From the NCBI RefSeq assembly GCF_009695585.1, contig NZ_VUNR01000020.1, positions 1 through 49,376 on the forward strand: a DNA stretch of 49,376 bases, in the 5' to 3' direction. This DNA is from Anaerovibrio slackiae (lineage in GTDB: Bacteria > Bacillota > Negativicutes > Selenomonadales > Selenomonadaceae). Under the pieces are notes generated by a model, which did not search any database, was not told the DNA's origin, and saw only the letters and a list, made by a program, of their open reading frames with translations. Below are positions 1 through 8,091 of this stretch, piece by piece (the stretch's first letter is position 1; each line of letters opens with the position of its first letter). A program made the translations under genes and the position numbers.

Positions 1-111
1 ATTCAAAAACCTGTTATACACAAACCTGACACATCCCAGTGTCTGATTGATTAGCTGTTGCTGTTGCTTAGTGGGATATATTCGATACAGATAGCCTTTT
101 TGCTGTAACAC
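1..111 (-). CDS. tnpB: IS200/IS605-type TnpB, N-terminal fragment cut by the window edge
   Basis: The minus strand encodes 37 residues including YRIYPTKQQQQLINQTLG and CVRFVYNRFL, the typical N-terminal helix-turn-helix opening of OrfB/TnpB proteins (RNA-guided nucleases of IS200/IS605 elements). The start is taken as a GTG at 111, because AGGAGGTGA ends five bases upstream; an in-frame GTG at 120 overlaps that ribosome site. The rest of the gene lies beyond base 1. No tnpA is visible upstream, so the element may be of the tnpB-only type. Confidence 0.8.
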   Translation of the reverse strand, partial: MLQQKGYLYRIYPTKQQQQLINQTLGCVRFVYNRFLN

Positions 112-135
112 ATCATTCACCTCCTGCCACCTATT

Positions 136-164
136 ATTATATCATCGATACGTTCTATTGTCCA
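136..164 (-). promoter_or_regulatory. Promoter of tnpB
   Basis: Read on the minus strand: -35 TGGACA, 17 bp spacer, -10 TATAAT, about 25 bp before the tnpB start. Confidence 0.6.
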
Positions 165-204
165 CCTCAATTACTTGCGTAAATTCGGTGGACGTGGCAT
201 TCAT

Positions 205-227
205 CTCCCGCCTATAGAGGCAGGGAG
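205..227. repeat. Hairpin at the end of the IS200/IS605 element
   Basis: CTCCC-GCC and GGC-GGGAG pair with one bulged A around a TATAGA loop. Elements of this family end in subterminal imperfect hairpins rather than inverted repeats. Coding homology to the acetyltransferase begins about 15 bp to the right, so the element boundary is probably near 235-245. Confidence 0.55.
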
Positions 228-241
228 TCTTCTGCCACATT

Positions 242-511
242 AAGATAAAAAACATAGCCACTGCACCTGAATATCAGGGCAAAGGCTATGCCAAAAAGCT
301 TATTGAATATCTTGTTGCTGAATACAAAAATACCTACGCTATCTTGCAGGTTGGCACCGGTGACAGCCCCCTCACTATTCCCTTCTACGAAAAATGCGGC
401 TTTATCCGTCACCATATCATCAAAAACTTTTTCACGGACAACTACGACCACCCTATATTTGAGTGCGGTGTACAGCTGGTGGATATGATTTATCTGCAGA
501 GGAAGCTGTAA
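242..511 (+). pseudogene. GNAT N-acetyltransferase, 5'-truncated by an insertion sequence
   Basis: The frame reads KIKNIATAPEYQGKGYAKKL and continues through FYEKCGF to a TAA at 509-511. This is the acetyl-CoA binding motif A (Q-x-x-G-x-G) and the C-terminal half of a GNAT acyltransferase. There is no start codon, and the frame meets a TAG at 215-217, inside the IS end hairpin. The N-terminal half is missing, which suggests that the insertion replaced or separated it. The other half is not in this window. Confidence 0.75.
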
Positions 512-525
512 CAGCCACTGCTCCC

Positions 526-1125
526 TCACTTTTTCTGATTAAAATTGTACCCCACCAGGCTGCCTACGCAGCCACCTACAATATGTGTCAGGTATGATAC
601 ATTATCATTCATGGTCATGCCGCTTATTATCTGGCCGCCCAGATAAATAACAGCCACCAGAATAAAGGTAATCGGGATGCCGCTGCCCTTGAAGCTTGTA
701 AAGGACGACAGCATGATAAAAGCAAACACTATGCCGCTGGCACCCATCAGATGAATATTGGTGTAGAATAGTGCCGCGGCAAGCCCCGTCACCACGCCGG
801 TCAGGAAAATAAATTCACAAATAAACTTGGAGCCATACTTTTCCTCCAGCATGGGCCCTATAAGCAGCAAAATCGTAATATTGCTGAAAAAATGCTCCCA
901 GGAGCCGTGTCCAAAAATATGCCCCACCAGCCGCACATAAGTCAGGGGATTCAGCCAGGATGACTCATAAGTAGAAAAAAATGTAACCGTGCTCCAGCCG
1001 CCTGTCACATAATCCAGCAGCATTGCCGCCAGGCAGATACCCGAAAAAGATACAACCACCGGTGAATTGAAAATAACCTTGAATTTCTGCTGTGAATTAC
1101 TGGAAGACTGATAACTATTATCCAT
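526..1125 (-). CDS. Rhomboid family intramembrane serine protease
   Basis: This 199-residue polytopic membrane protein has rhomboid hallmarks: HxxxN-like HFFSN around residues 78-82, catalytic GASG with Ser130, and His181 in a late membrane helix (HIVGG). Rhomboids cleave transmembrane substrates within the lipid bilayer by a Ser-His dyad. It has about six hydrophobic segments and a short polar N-terminus, the small bacterial form. It converges with the truncated acetyltransferase and lies downstream of a terminator, so it is probably transcribed alone. The substrate cannot be told from the sequence. Confidence 0.88.
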   Translation of the reverse strand: MDNSYQSSSNSQQKFKVIFNSPVVVSFSGICLAAMLLDYVTGGWSTVTFFSTYESSWLNPLTYVRLVGHIFGHGSWEHFFSNITILLLIGPMLEEKYGSKFICEFIFLTGVVTGLAAALFYTNIHLMGASGIVFAFIMLSSFTSFKGSGIPITFILVAVIYLGGQIISGMTMNDNVSYLTHIVGGCVGSLVGYNFNQKK

Positions 1126-1277
1126 ATCGATTCATTCGCTCCTATTCTGTGAAATACCGGCAGGCAAAACTCCTGACGGATAATTGTATGCTACCACAAC
1201 CTGCACAGTATTGCAAAGAAAATATATCCTTCGCTGCTTATATTTGCGATCAATAACCATTAATATATAAAAAGAAT

Positions 1278-1306
1278 GCCTGTCCAGATAACAATCTGAA
1301 ACAGGC
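1278..1306 (-). terminator. Rho-independent terminator behind the first zinc-ribbon gene
   Basis: GCCTGTCCAGAT pairs with ATCTGAAACAGGC around AACA. On the minus strand it is followed by ATTCTTTTTAT. The plus side is also T-rich. Confidence 0.7.
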
Positions 1307-1402
1307 CACTTTTTATTAAGGAAAAGAACTCAAACAGTCTACATACTCTAACTGACACACACTTAAGATAAATAGTGCTAGTCAAATAATTAATGGCAAC
1401 AA

Positions 1403-2179
1403 TTATTTAGATAGCACTCCACCAAGAAAAACAAGCACCAATAATATAACAGTTAGAACAACAACATTTATGTTATATCCATTAATTTCCACCGTACTGA
1501 ACTCCATTGCCCTAATTTCATTGATTGCGCCTACAATATCAGGCTTTATCTGCTTGACAGCAAGGGACAGAAAACCAGCCATCAGAACCATTACGATGCC
1601 TGCCAACAGAGGTAAATAAATTCCCAAATCATATCCCATCATCCTGCCAATGAAATTATTATTGAGATGACTATTATAGGCCGCAAACCCCATAAAGCTC
1701 AAAACCATCAAAACCTGCCCTGATGCCAAGGTCACAGCATATTTCCTGACATTTACACCATAGGCACCAAAAAGAGAAACAAGTATTATCAACAAACCTA
1801 TAAGCTTGCTCTCCTGCATAATGCTGGTTCCATTACCTCCCAAGCCGCCAAAAGAAATTACCGGAAAAAATACGGATACTGCCCCCAATACAGCCGCTGC
1901 ATAGCCGATATTTCCCAGCTTGCTGCTGCTTGTCAGGTATTCCTGTCCCTTTTCGCTATTGAGAGCCTGATTTACCGTATTAGTCAGATTAGAAACAACA
2001 TTGCCAGCAACCTCTGTCAAATCCTGACCACCATTGGTACTGCTAGGCACACCAGGCTTAACTCCCTCTGTCCCGGTACTTGCCGGAGCACTCACGGATG
2101 CCTCCATCCTAGCTCCGCAACTTGAACAAAAAACTGCATCATCAGACAACTTAGTTCCACATTTGCTACAAAACTTCAT
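1403..2179 (-). CDS. Zinc-ribbon membrane protein (258 aa)
   Basis: The N-terminus FCSKCG and FCSSCG (residues 3-21) forms a double CxxC zinc ribbon. A low-complexity linker rich in Ser, Gly and Thr follows, then about five hydrophobic segments from residue 92 to the end. This layout of a cytosolic zinc ribbon on an unknown membrane domain is common in Bacillota but has no assigned reaction. The start has a good GGGAGGA site. It is the last gene of the zinc-ribbon cluster and is followed by a terminator. Confidence 0.75.
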   Translation of the reverse strand: MKFCSKCGTKLSDDAVFCSSCGARMEASVSAPASTGTEGVKPGVPSSTNGGQDLTEVAGNVVSNLTNTVNQALNSEKGQEYLTSSSKLGNIGYAAAVLGAVSVFFPVISFGGLGGNGTSIMQESKLIGLLIILVSLFGAYGVNVRKYAVTLASGQVLMVLSFMGFAAYNSHLNNNFIGRMMGYDLGIYLPLLAGIVMVLMAGFLSLAVKQIKPDIVGAINEIRAMEFSTVEINGYNINVVVLTVILLVLVFLGGVLSK

Positions 2180-2275
2180 TGATTATTCCTCCCACAAACC
2201 TCTAATATAAAACCTGCCCAAAAACAAATCAACATTTGTCAACAGGCAGCAATATCACGCATTGAAGCCGATAAA

Positions 2276-3217
2276 TCACGGCAGAGCCACCTGATTTTCA
2301 TTCACATTTTCCTGCAAATTTTTAATATCCGTAAGGAAAAGATTAATCGTATCCACATTGCGCTGCTCATTAAAATAACTGTGAAAATGAGATGGTTTTG
2401 CCCCGCTTCCCGTATTCAGCATACCCGGAATAACATTATCATCAGCATCCAGTTTATAAAAAGCATAAACCGGCAGCAAATGATTATTGCCATTCCAAAC
2501 ACCACTCTTATCATCAGCATCGTGCACATCATCAAAAATCGTTATATCAAAAATAACCACTTCCGAATCTCCAGCCTTTGGCCGCTTATTGGTAAAATAC
2601 AGCAGCCTTTTATCAAAGGCAGTCTGCCCGATGCGCTGATTTCTCAAATCATAGGTAATAATACTGTACTGCTCTCCATTTTTTACGATGGATAAATACC
2701 CGGAATTATTGCGTTTCTCTATAGTGGAAGCTATTACAGTCCCTTTGACGCCCTTAGCGGAAAGTTGCGTCTGAGCCTTTTCCAACGGCGTTTCCTCTGG
2801 TTTCACAGCCTGCTTATCAGATTGTACCTTGTCCTTATTATCTGATACCTCAGCAGATTTTGTACTGCCAGCCTCATCCATGACCGTAGCTGTAGGTGTA
2901 ACCTCCATGTAATTTTGATAATAATACCAGCCGCCACCAAACAAAGCCAGCAGCAACACAATACCTGCTACTACACCGCTTGATTTTCCCTTACTGGTAA
3001 CATCTGAAGCAGCGACAGTTCCAATCCTGCCAGTATTTCCAGCACTAACCTTAGTGGTGCCACCACTAACATTACTAGTGCCACCACTAACATTACTAGT
3101 GCCACCACTACCCATATTGCCATTAGCCGAGAAACTTTTTACACGGGCACCGCAGGCTTCGCAAAACGCTGCACCCGGCTTCAACTGACTTCCGCATTGT
3201 TCGCAAAACTTTCCCAT
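2276..3217 (-). CDS. Zinc-ribbon protein with single membrane anchor and exported-type C-terminal domain
   Basis: FCEQCG and FCEACG form an N-terminal zinc ribbon. A Gly/Ser/Thr/Asn repeat (SGGTSNV units) follows, then one hydrophobic helix near residues 82-100 and a roughly 200-residue domain that I do not recognise, rich in charged and aromatic residues. The topology suggests a cytosolic ribbon and an outer C-terminal domain. An upstream ATG at 3223 is only three bases from the AAGGAG site; the ATG at 3217 has normal spacing and begins MGKFCEQCG like its neighbours, so I chose it. A conserved promoter block lies at 3297-3348. Confidence 0.72.
   Translation of the reverse strand: MGKFCEQCGSQLKPGAAFCEACGARVKSFSANGNMGSGGTSNVSGGTSNVSGGTTKVSAGNTGRIGTVAASDVTSKGKSSGVVAGIVLLLALFGGGWYYYQNYMEVTPTATVMDEAGSTKSAEVSDNKDKVQSDKQAVKPEETPLEKAQTQLSAKGVKGTVIASTIEKRNNSGYLSIVKNGEQYSIITYDLRNQRIGQTAFDKRLLYFTNKRPKAGDSEVVIFDITIFDDVHDADDKSGVWNGNNHLLPVYAFYKLDADDNVIPGMLNTGSGAKPSHFHSYFNEQRNVDTINLFLTDIKNLQENVNENQVALP
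3061..3113. repeat. 21-bp tandem repeat inside a zinc-ribbon gene
   Basis: Two and a half direct copies of a 21-bp unit beginning CACCACTAACATTAC encode SGGTSNV repeats. The unit also forms a short palindrome with TTAGTGGTG at 3051. Likely prone to slippage. Confidence 0.8.
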
Positions 3218-3296
3218 ATACATTTGCTCCTTTCCATTCTATAAAAATAAAATCTAATGTGCCTCTCACTAAAATCGGTTATACCATCTTAATCAC

Positions 3297-3348
3297 ATCC
3301 TGATTATATAAAACAACAGCCCCATATTATGTCCTTGTAAAGAAAAAC
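3297..3348 (-). promoter_or_regulatory. Conserved promoter block, type 2, copy 1
   Basis: On the minus strand GGACAT (3329-3334) is followed by exactly 20 bp and TATAAT (3303-3308), with TGGGG and GTTT in between and ATCA just after. The same layout recurs at 6729-6773 and 12872-12922. It lies upstream of the zinc-ribbon gene that starts at 3217. No good -35 box sits 17 bp from the -10, which would fit an activator-dependent promoter (inference). Confidence 0.5.
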
Positions 3349-3388
3349 TATAAAAATTGGTGTATAAAGCTAGCAGGCTGCACATAAG

Positions 3389-3835
3389 CTACTTATGCAA
3401 AAAAATCCTTTTAAATGCTTCTCCTGCAACTATTACGAAGCAAATACCAACACCGATAGTAACGGCACTCTTCATCCCCAGCATATACCCGGTCATAGCA
3501 CCATAAAGTGAAAAACATGCTAATTTGATTAACAAACCAGCTCTTCCAAAAATAAAATTATATATAGTAACCACTGCACTCATAATAAACATTGGTGCTG
3601 CTAATGCAAAGACAATTGCACCGATAGTTGGATCCACCTTTTTGAATAAAAAACCAAGCACAGCAATAACAGCACTAAATATACCTATCTTCACAGACAT
3701 GCTTTGCAGAAAATTCTCTCCCAAAGCTTCCCTGTCAGATACTTCAGTTTCTGTATCTACACTATTACCGCACTTTCCACAAAACCTGCTATTGCCTTCA
3801 ACTTCATTTCCACATGTCGGACATTTTTTCCCCAT
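3389..3835 (-). CDS. Small zinc-ribbon membrane protein (148 aa)
   Basis: CPTCG and FCGKCG give an N-terminal double CxxC ribbon. A short linker and about four hydrophobic segments (residues 50-145) follow. No catalytic motif is visible. It has its own promoter at 3948-3976. The function is unknown; the design is shared with its neighbours. Confidence 0.72.
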   Translation of the reverse strand: MGKKCPTCGNEVEGNSRFCGKCGNSVDTETEVSDREALGENFLQSMSVKIGIFSAVIAVLGFLFKKVDPTIGAIVFALAAPMFIMSAVVTIYNFIFGRAGLLIKLACFSLYGAMTGYMLGMKSAVTIGVGICFVIVAGEAFKRIFLHK

Positions 3836-3947
3836 AATACATTCACTCCTAAAAATTCTAAAAATACAGTTACGCGCTTACACAACGCTGCCCAAACAGT
3901 ATATGGTCATATATACTCATGTATACGGACACAAACACCTAGTGTAG

Positions 3948-3976
3948 ATTTTAAAACAATACGTTTTGGAAGTCAA
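3948..3976 (-). promoter_or_regulatory. Sigma-70-type promoter
   Basis: On the minus strand: TTGACT, 17 bp, TAAAAT. It reads into the 148-residue zinc-ribbon gene with an untranslated leader of about 100 bp. The rest of 3836-4144 holds only this promoter and the terminator at 4060. Confidence 0.65.
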
Positions 3977-4059
3977 TGAAACAAACGTTGTTACTATTGC
4001 ATTTGAAAACAACATCTACTTGTAATCATATATTTCTGAGCATCCCATCAAGCAAAAAA

Positions 4060-4094
4060 AGAAGGTCCAGCTGATACACCCAACTAGACCTTCT
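4060..4094 (-). terminator. Terminator behind the AIM24-like gene
   Basis: AGAAGGTC pairs with GACCTTCT. On the minus strand a run of seven T follows. Confidence 0.75.
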
Positions 4095-4144
4095 ATGCTA
4101 ATACCTTTTCTTCCCTATATCCAGTTGCAAAAGTTCACCCCTAG

Positions 4145-5185
4145 TTAATCATCGAGAAAACTATTAATGAGCTTCAATGCAGTACCAGCTTTGGAAGCTG
4201 TTTGTGAATCTGGATTAGCATTTGAAGATGATGTATTTTCGATTGCCTTTTCTTCGCCCAAATCATCAATCGGGGCTACAAGAATTTTCCCTGTCCCACG
4301 ATACACGTTAACTACCCCTTCGCCAGTGGCAGCACTGCTAATAATAGAATCATTAACCCTCTCAACAGTAAAATCCAAACTGCCAGACCAGGCAACAGCA
4401 TATGGTCCATCAATCCTTGCCACACTATTTTCAAGGGTAATCTCCATCAATTCATCATAGGGTACAGAGGACTCCAATACAGCTACTCCGTTGCCAACCA
4501 ATTTGGTATTAAACAATCCCTCTCCGCCCAAAAGTGCAGAAGAAAAATTGGCTCTTGACTGCATATCAATCTCTATATCGCCAGAGCTTGCAAGATACAT
4601 GCCGTCTTCCACAACTACTCCGCCATCCCAATCACTTGGATTAACCAACAAAATATGCTTATATGTCGGCTCAAGTATCAACGTGCCATTACCTGAATAC
4701 AGTGGTTTAACAGCAGATTCGTTAGTTACGACACTTTTTACCATTTTCCCTAGAAAATCGCCCACATCTTTTACATCTGACTTTACAGCAATATTGCCTA
4801 CCATCATCTGCATAGCGCCAGCTTGCAAGCGGTACGAATCATCGTTCAATTCAATCCATACCTGACGCTTGCGTATATTCATTTCAGACGCATAATATGC
4901 AAACATTGCTGAAAGTGGATTCGTTGATAAATCTTTTTTGTATTCATATACCTTTACTGCTCCAAGCTCAGACACACAACATCTGTTACCCCCCTCCTCC
5001 TGCTTTACTGAAAAATTGCCATCATATACCAATTCAGGCGTTGCAGTTTCAACTGTTGACGATATAGGTTCTGATGCTGATTCTGGTGCTTGTGTTGGTG
5101 CTGATGCAGAACTAAGTTGTGTCCCGCAATTAGTACAAAATCTAGAATTATCCGGCATTTTTTGTCCGCAATTAGTACAAAACAT
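4145..5185 (-). CDS. Zinc-ribbon protein with AIM24/DUF124-like domain
   Basis: FCTNCG and FCTNCG form a zinc ribbon. After a Ser/Ala/Pro linker comes a beta-rich domain of about 220 residues matching the AIM24 (TIGR00266) pattern: LQAGAMQMMVGNI, then GTLILEPT, GDIEIDMQSR, GGEGLFNTKLVGNG, and a closing GEGVVNVYRGTGK. AIM24 proteins have a repeated beta-helix-like fold; the bacterial members have no proven reaction. A GTG nine bases upstream (5194) is only two bases from the AAGGAG site, so the ATG at 5185 is preferred. The short C-terminal tail is rich in Asn, Ser and Ala. Confidence 0.78.
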   Translation of the reverse strand: MFCTNCGQKMPDNSRFCTNCGTQLSSASAPTQAPESASEPISSTVETATPELVYDGNFSVKQEEGGNRCCVSELGAVKVYEYKKDLSTNPLSAMFAYYASEMNIRKRQVWIELNDDSYRLQAGAMQMMVGNIAVKSDVKDVGDFLGKMVKSVVTNESAVKPLYSGNGTLILEPTYKHILLVNPSDWDGGVVVEDGMYLASSGDIEIDMQSRANFSSALLGGEGLFNTKLVGNGVAVLESSVPYDELMEITLENSVARIDGPYAVAWSGSLDFTVERVNDSIISSAATGEGVVNVYRGTGKILVAPIDDLGEEKAIENTSSSNANPDSQTASKAGTALKLINSFLDD

Positions 5186-5274
5186 CTTTTTCACAGCTCC
5201 TTATAAGAAATAAACTAGGAATGATATATTATCCAGTATTTACAGTTTCTGATGAATACATCACATTTCACCAA

Positions 5275-5748
5275 TTAGATAAACTTTTTAATATGGTTGT
5301 ACCACTCTTGAGAAAAATCGGATAAAGGTCCCATCTGTGAGGTAAATGCATATTCATTGCCATCCTTTGCCGTAATAATAACAGCTTTTGTAAACTTTAT
5401 TTTGCCAATTCTTACATCCTGAATCTCACTATATGGTAAATCTAAATCCAGATTGCCCTCAGTCAGTAATGCCCAAGGCCCCAGCACCAAAATTTTTGCT
5501 AAAGAAATCTTCTTAAACACTACCCGTTTATTGGTGACCATGCCTGTACCTGTCGAACCAGTAAAGGAGTTATTCTTGCTCATTCCAACTTTATTCTTAG
5601 CTAAAATTTCTTCATTAACATTATTAGGCCTTTCCACCTGCTTTTGTGCTGATGGTGCAATCGGAGCTGCACCTCCAATAGGTGTTCCGCACCCGGAGCA
5701 AAACTTTACTCCATCCTCTAATTTAGTACCGCAATTTGAACAAAACAT
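5275..5748 (-). CDS. Zinc-ribbon protein with bacterial PH/GRAM-like domain
   Basis: FCSNCG and FCSGCG form an N-terminal ribbon. From about residue 45 the sequence NKVGMSKN, then GTGMVTNKRVVFKK, then LPYSEIQDVRIGK follows the pattern of bacterial PH/GRAM-type beta barrels, in which a 'VTNKRvvF' strand and a 'pysdI..v' strand recur. Such domains often work at membranes. It lies 26 bp downstream of the 223-residue ribbon protein and is probably co-transcribed with it. Confidence 0.78.
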   Translation of the reverse strand: MFCSNCGTKLEDGVKFCSGCGTPIGGAAPIAPSAQKQVERPNNVNEEILAKNKVGMSKNNSFTGSTGTGMVTNKRVVFKKISLAKILVLGPWALLTEGNLDLDLPYSEIQDVRIGKIKFTKAVIITAKDGNEYAFTSQMGPLSDFSQEWYNHIKKFI

Positions 5749-5774
5749 ACCTTATCCCTCCACTATTTTCATAA

Positions 5775-6446
5775 TTACAACTTAGTACCACATTCTAAAC
5801 AAAATTTTTGGTCGTCAGTAACTACTACATTACAATTTGGACAGTGCTTCTCTGTCTCCAGTTTCTCACCGCATTCAGGGCAAAATTTAACACCAGCAGA
5901 TATCTGACTCCCACATTTTGGGCAGCAATTTGCTAACTGCGCTCCGCAGCCTGAACAAAATTTTGCGTTTTTATCATTTGCCGCATGACATTTGGGACAT
6001 AAGCTTTCACCATCTTTTACAGCTGGTTTTGTACCCATATTCAAAACACATGACGTACCACCATTAACAATAAACTTCTCAATCGCACTGAATATTTCTT
6101 CCGGCAATTTTTTCTGTCCCCATGCACCAATAGCTGCGGTAATTGCTAACGGAGCAAATACCAGCATCCCTACTGTTGCCGCCCCAGCCTTATCTATCCA
6201 CTTGCCAGCTCCTATATTGACCATCACCCCATCTGCGGTTGGATAAATCTGCACCTGCGTAGCTTTGCTCATGCCAGCAAATTTTTTCCAGGAATCTGAC
6301 TCCTTAGCCTGTACCAAATAGCCTTCACTAGTTTGAACAGTCTCAGCATACAGTTCTTTCTCTACACTGAGAAATCTTTCGACACAACTAGCAATATCTT
6401 TGTCAGTAATGCCATCCTTCAGCTTGAATATTTTTGATTCTGCCAT
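5775..6446 (-). CDS. Protein with two or more C-terminal zinc ribbons (223 aa)
   Basis: The order is reversed compared with its neighbours. An N-terminal domain of about 130 residues (residues 1-70 polar, then hydrophobic 88-108) precedes a chain of CxxC pairs: CPKCH, FCSGCG, CCPKCG, FCPECG, HCPNCN and FCLECG. That is six CxxC pairs, enough for three zinc sites. The function is unknown. It is the first gene of an operon with the PH-like protein, and the type 2 promoter block lies about 290 bp upstream. Confidence 0.75.
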   Translation of the reverse strand: MAESKIFKLKDGITDKDIASCVERFLSVEKELYAETVQTSEGYLVQAKESDSWKKFAGMSKATQVQIYPTADGVMVNIGAGKWIDKAGAATVGMLVFAPLAITAAIGAWGQKKLPEEIFSAIEKFIVNGGTSCVLNMGTKPAVKDGESLCPKCHAANDKNAKFCSGCGAQLANCCPKCGSQISAGVKFCPECGEKLETEKHCPNCNVVVTDDQKFCLECGTKL

Positions 6447-6728
6447 TATAAATCCTCCTAAAAGCTATACAATTATAAGTATCAATAACTCATAACTGCC
6501 TTGTTGTATTTATTGGGAATTGCGATATAATACATTTCAAATACCATAATTGATATCTATAAAACATTTCGTTATATATTACTTCTACATCCATGTCAAA
6601 AATCCTGCTTTCACATAAATATTTTTTGTTTTCCTGTACGGTATATATATGCCCCGTTATATAACACATAAAGCTATCAACATTTAGTATCTTTATTTTA
6701 TATTCCTACTACTCTACTCGTCATTTTG

Positions 6729-6773
6729 ATTGTATCAAACCATGCCCCCACAATATGTCCCTCTAGGGCAAAA
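6729..6773 (-). promoter_or_regulatory. Conserved promoter block, type 2, copy 2
   Basis: On the minus strand: a GCCCTAGAGGG palindromic core, GGACAT (6755-6760), 20 bp, TACAAT (6729-6734), ATCA. Same layout and spacing as copies at 3297 and 12872. Confidence 0.5.
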
Positions 6774-6800
6774 CTTCAAAAATTTCCGCTAAAAATCAAA

Positions 6801-6841
6801 AACTAGATTAATACTGCTGCAATGCAGACATTAATCTAGTT
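6801..6841 (-). terminator. Terminator of the secreted-protein operon
   Basis: AACTAGATTAAT pairs with ATTAATCTAGTT, with an inner CTGC/GCAG stem. On the minus strand TTTTTGATTTTT follows. Confidence 0.75.
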
Positions 6842-6942
6842 TCAGACCGTTTGGGGATATGGCTCTTAACTATTTTGTCAGGGGAATATCAATCATAGAA
6901 TCAGTCATTATAGGTGTAGTAAATTCCATCCCGTAATAATTA

Positions 6943-7320
6943 TTATTCGTTAGCTTTCAGCCAGCTATAAATAGCGGCACCTTCTGGATTGTCATCAATC
7001 GTGCCCAAGGAAAATTCATTTACCTCATCCCAGATGCTTATTGTATTGATGCCGGCATCTATGAAGTGGTTGAAGCTAAATGTACGCCGGGAAACAAGGC
7101 TGCCGCTATTGTGATGGACATGCTTGATGTCTACTATAGCATATCCGGCTTTAAATCCGGTGTTGTAGTTTACGCTGTCAGTTACAACATAGGTATCGAT
7201 GCCGTTTTTTTCATAGACCCAGGCATCGGCTGCCGAGGCAGATGATGCAGCCAGGGCCATATTGCCGATGAGCACTCCTAAACAGATAAATAAAGTTGCA
7301 AAATATTTTTTGATAATCAT
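6943..7320 (-). CDS. Small secreted protein, paralogue A (125 aa)
   Basis: A classical signal peptide (KK, hydrophobic core, cleavage near ASA-ADA, about residue 31) precedes a 95-residue domain. Shared pattern with the protein at 8092-8484: A-D-x-WV, YVV-D, V-x-V-K/hydrophobic, an R..F/W.FN-x-F motif. The domain is therefore a small extracytoplasmic module present twice in this region. I do not recognise a named family. It is 15 bp behind the coiled-coil/BamE-like gene and shares its promoter. Confidence 0.72.
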   Translation of the reverse strand: MIIKKYFATLFICLGVLIGNMALAASSASAADAWVYEKNGIDTYVVTDSVNYNTGFKAGYAIVDIKHVHHNSGSLVSRRTFSFNHFIDAGINTISIWDEVNEFSLGTIDDNPEGAAIYSWLKANE

Positions 7321-7335
7321 GTTTGTCCTCCTTGC

Positions 7336-7959
7336 TTATTCATGTTGAACTAATACTAATTTATCATCGGAGAAGTAATAAATGTCCATTCCTCCAAGGA
7401 TATTTATACCGTTTTTATAGTAGTAGTAGTGGATTTCTTCACCCAGAGCCGATTCCATACTAGTAATATCATTAGGCCTGCCAAGAAGTCGTTCAACCTT
7501 GGCTCTGGAATCACCTATACTGATGGTATTATCTCGTTCTTGTTGTTTTCTTTGAGCTTCGATTTTCTTGTTTTGAGCTTCAATTTCCGCTAGGCGTTCG
7601 GCCTCCGCTTTTTTTCCTTCAGCTATGCTTTGGGCTTCAGCCTGCTTTGCCTGCTCAACTTCCTCAGCATTTTTCTTGTCCGCTTCTTCCTGGGCTTTCT
7701 TAGCTTCTTTAGCGGCTTTTTCTTCTTGCTTCTTTTGTTCTTGTTTTAACTCGTATTCGGCTCGCTGTTCAGGCGTCATAGCTGCCAGTTGGGCTTGTTC
7801 ATCAGCACATCCACCAATACCGAGAGCCAATGAAGCAAAAAAAGCAAGCTTAACAAATGTTAAAAGTTTTAGCCGAATAAGGCAATAAAAGCTTGTTAAG
7901 CCCATCAATATAGCCATCAGCCAAAAAAACTTCCCTACTAACCACCATAGTGTTTCCAT
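7336..7959 (-). CDS. Membrane-anchored coiled-coil protein with BamE/SmpA-like C-terminal domain
   Basis: Two hydrophobic segments (residues 5-27 and 33-48) end in GGC, a weak lipobox-like motif. An Ala/Glu/Lys/Gln-rich coiled coil spans roughly residues 60-145. The last 60 residues (SIGDSRAKVERLLGRPNDI, later YYYYKNG and IYYFSDDKLV) follow the SmpA/BamE pattern, in which a short 'G.s...V...LG.P' helix precedes a beta hairpin. In diderms such domains sit in periplasmic lipoproteins. It is the first gene of a two-gene operon with secreted paralogue A. Confidence 0.68.
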   Translation of the reverse strand: METLWWLVGKFFWLMAILMGLTSFYCLIRLKLLTFVKLAFFASLALGIGGCADEQAQLAAMTPEQRAEYELKQEQKKQEEKAAKEAKKAQEEADKKNAEEVEQAKQAEAQSIAEGKKAEAERLAEIEAQNKKIEAQRKQQERDNTISIGDSRAKVERLLGRPNDITSMESALGEEIHYYYYKNGINILGGMDIYYFSDDKLVLVQHE

Positions 7960-8008
7960 AAAATCATCCCCTTAAAACATGAGTAAATAATAATTATTTG
8001 ATAGTGAT

Positions 8009-8054
8009 ATTATAGAATAATCCCCACGGGTTTTGTTTACCCGTGGGGACAAAA
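8009..8054 (-). promoter_or_regulatory. Promoter with GGGTAAACA operator, copy A
   Basis: On the minus strand TTTTGTCCCCACGGGTAAAC leads into the -35-like TAAACA, then 19 bp and TATAAT (8009-8014). Matching sites occur at 9189-9234 (minus) and 10702-10744 (plus). It drives the coiled-coil/secreted-protein operon. Confidence 0.6.
8022..8048. terminator. Perfect 10-bp inverted repeat overlapping operator A
   Basis: CCCCACGGGT and ACCCGTGGGG flank a TTTGTTT loop. It may end the transcript of the 8092 gene, but the following bases are not a clean T run, so it may instead be an extended operator. Confidence 0.45.
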
Positions 8055-8091
8055 GAAAAATTGTATATTGTTTAAATTTGCTCAGGGGATA

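Larger units (their letters stand above)
6447..6942. other. Non-coding stretch with promoter block and terminator
   Basis: No credible open frame. It is A/T-rich and contains the type 2 promoter block (6729-6773, minus) and the terminator of the 125-residue secreted protein gene (6801-6841). The 280 bp between the promoter and the next start would be an unusually long leader; I see no known riboswitch in it. Confidence 0.6.

Noticed and set aside
180-243. Short plus-strand frames through the left hairpin taken as the tail of a second tnpB
   Set aside because: The hairpin and upstream promoter are explained by the minus-strand tnpB; the plus-strand residues show no TnpB motif.
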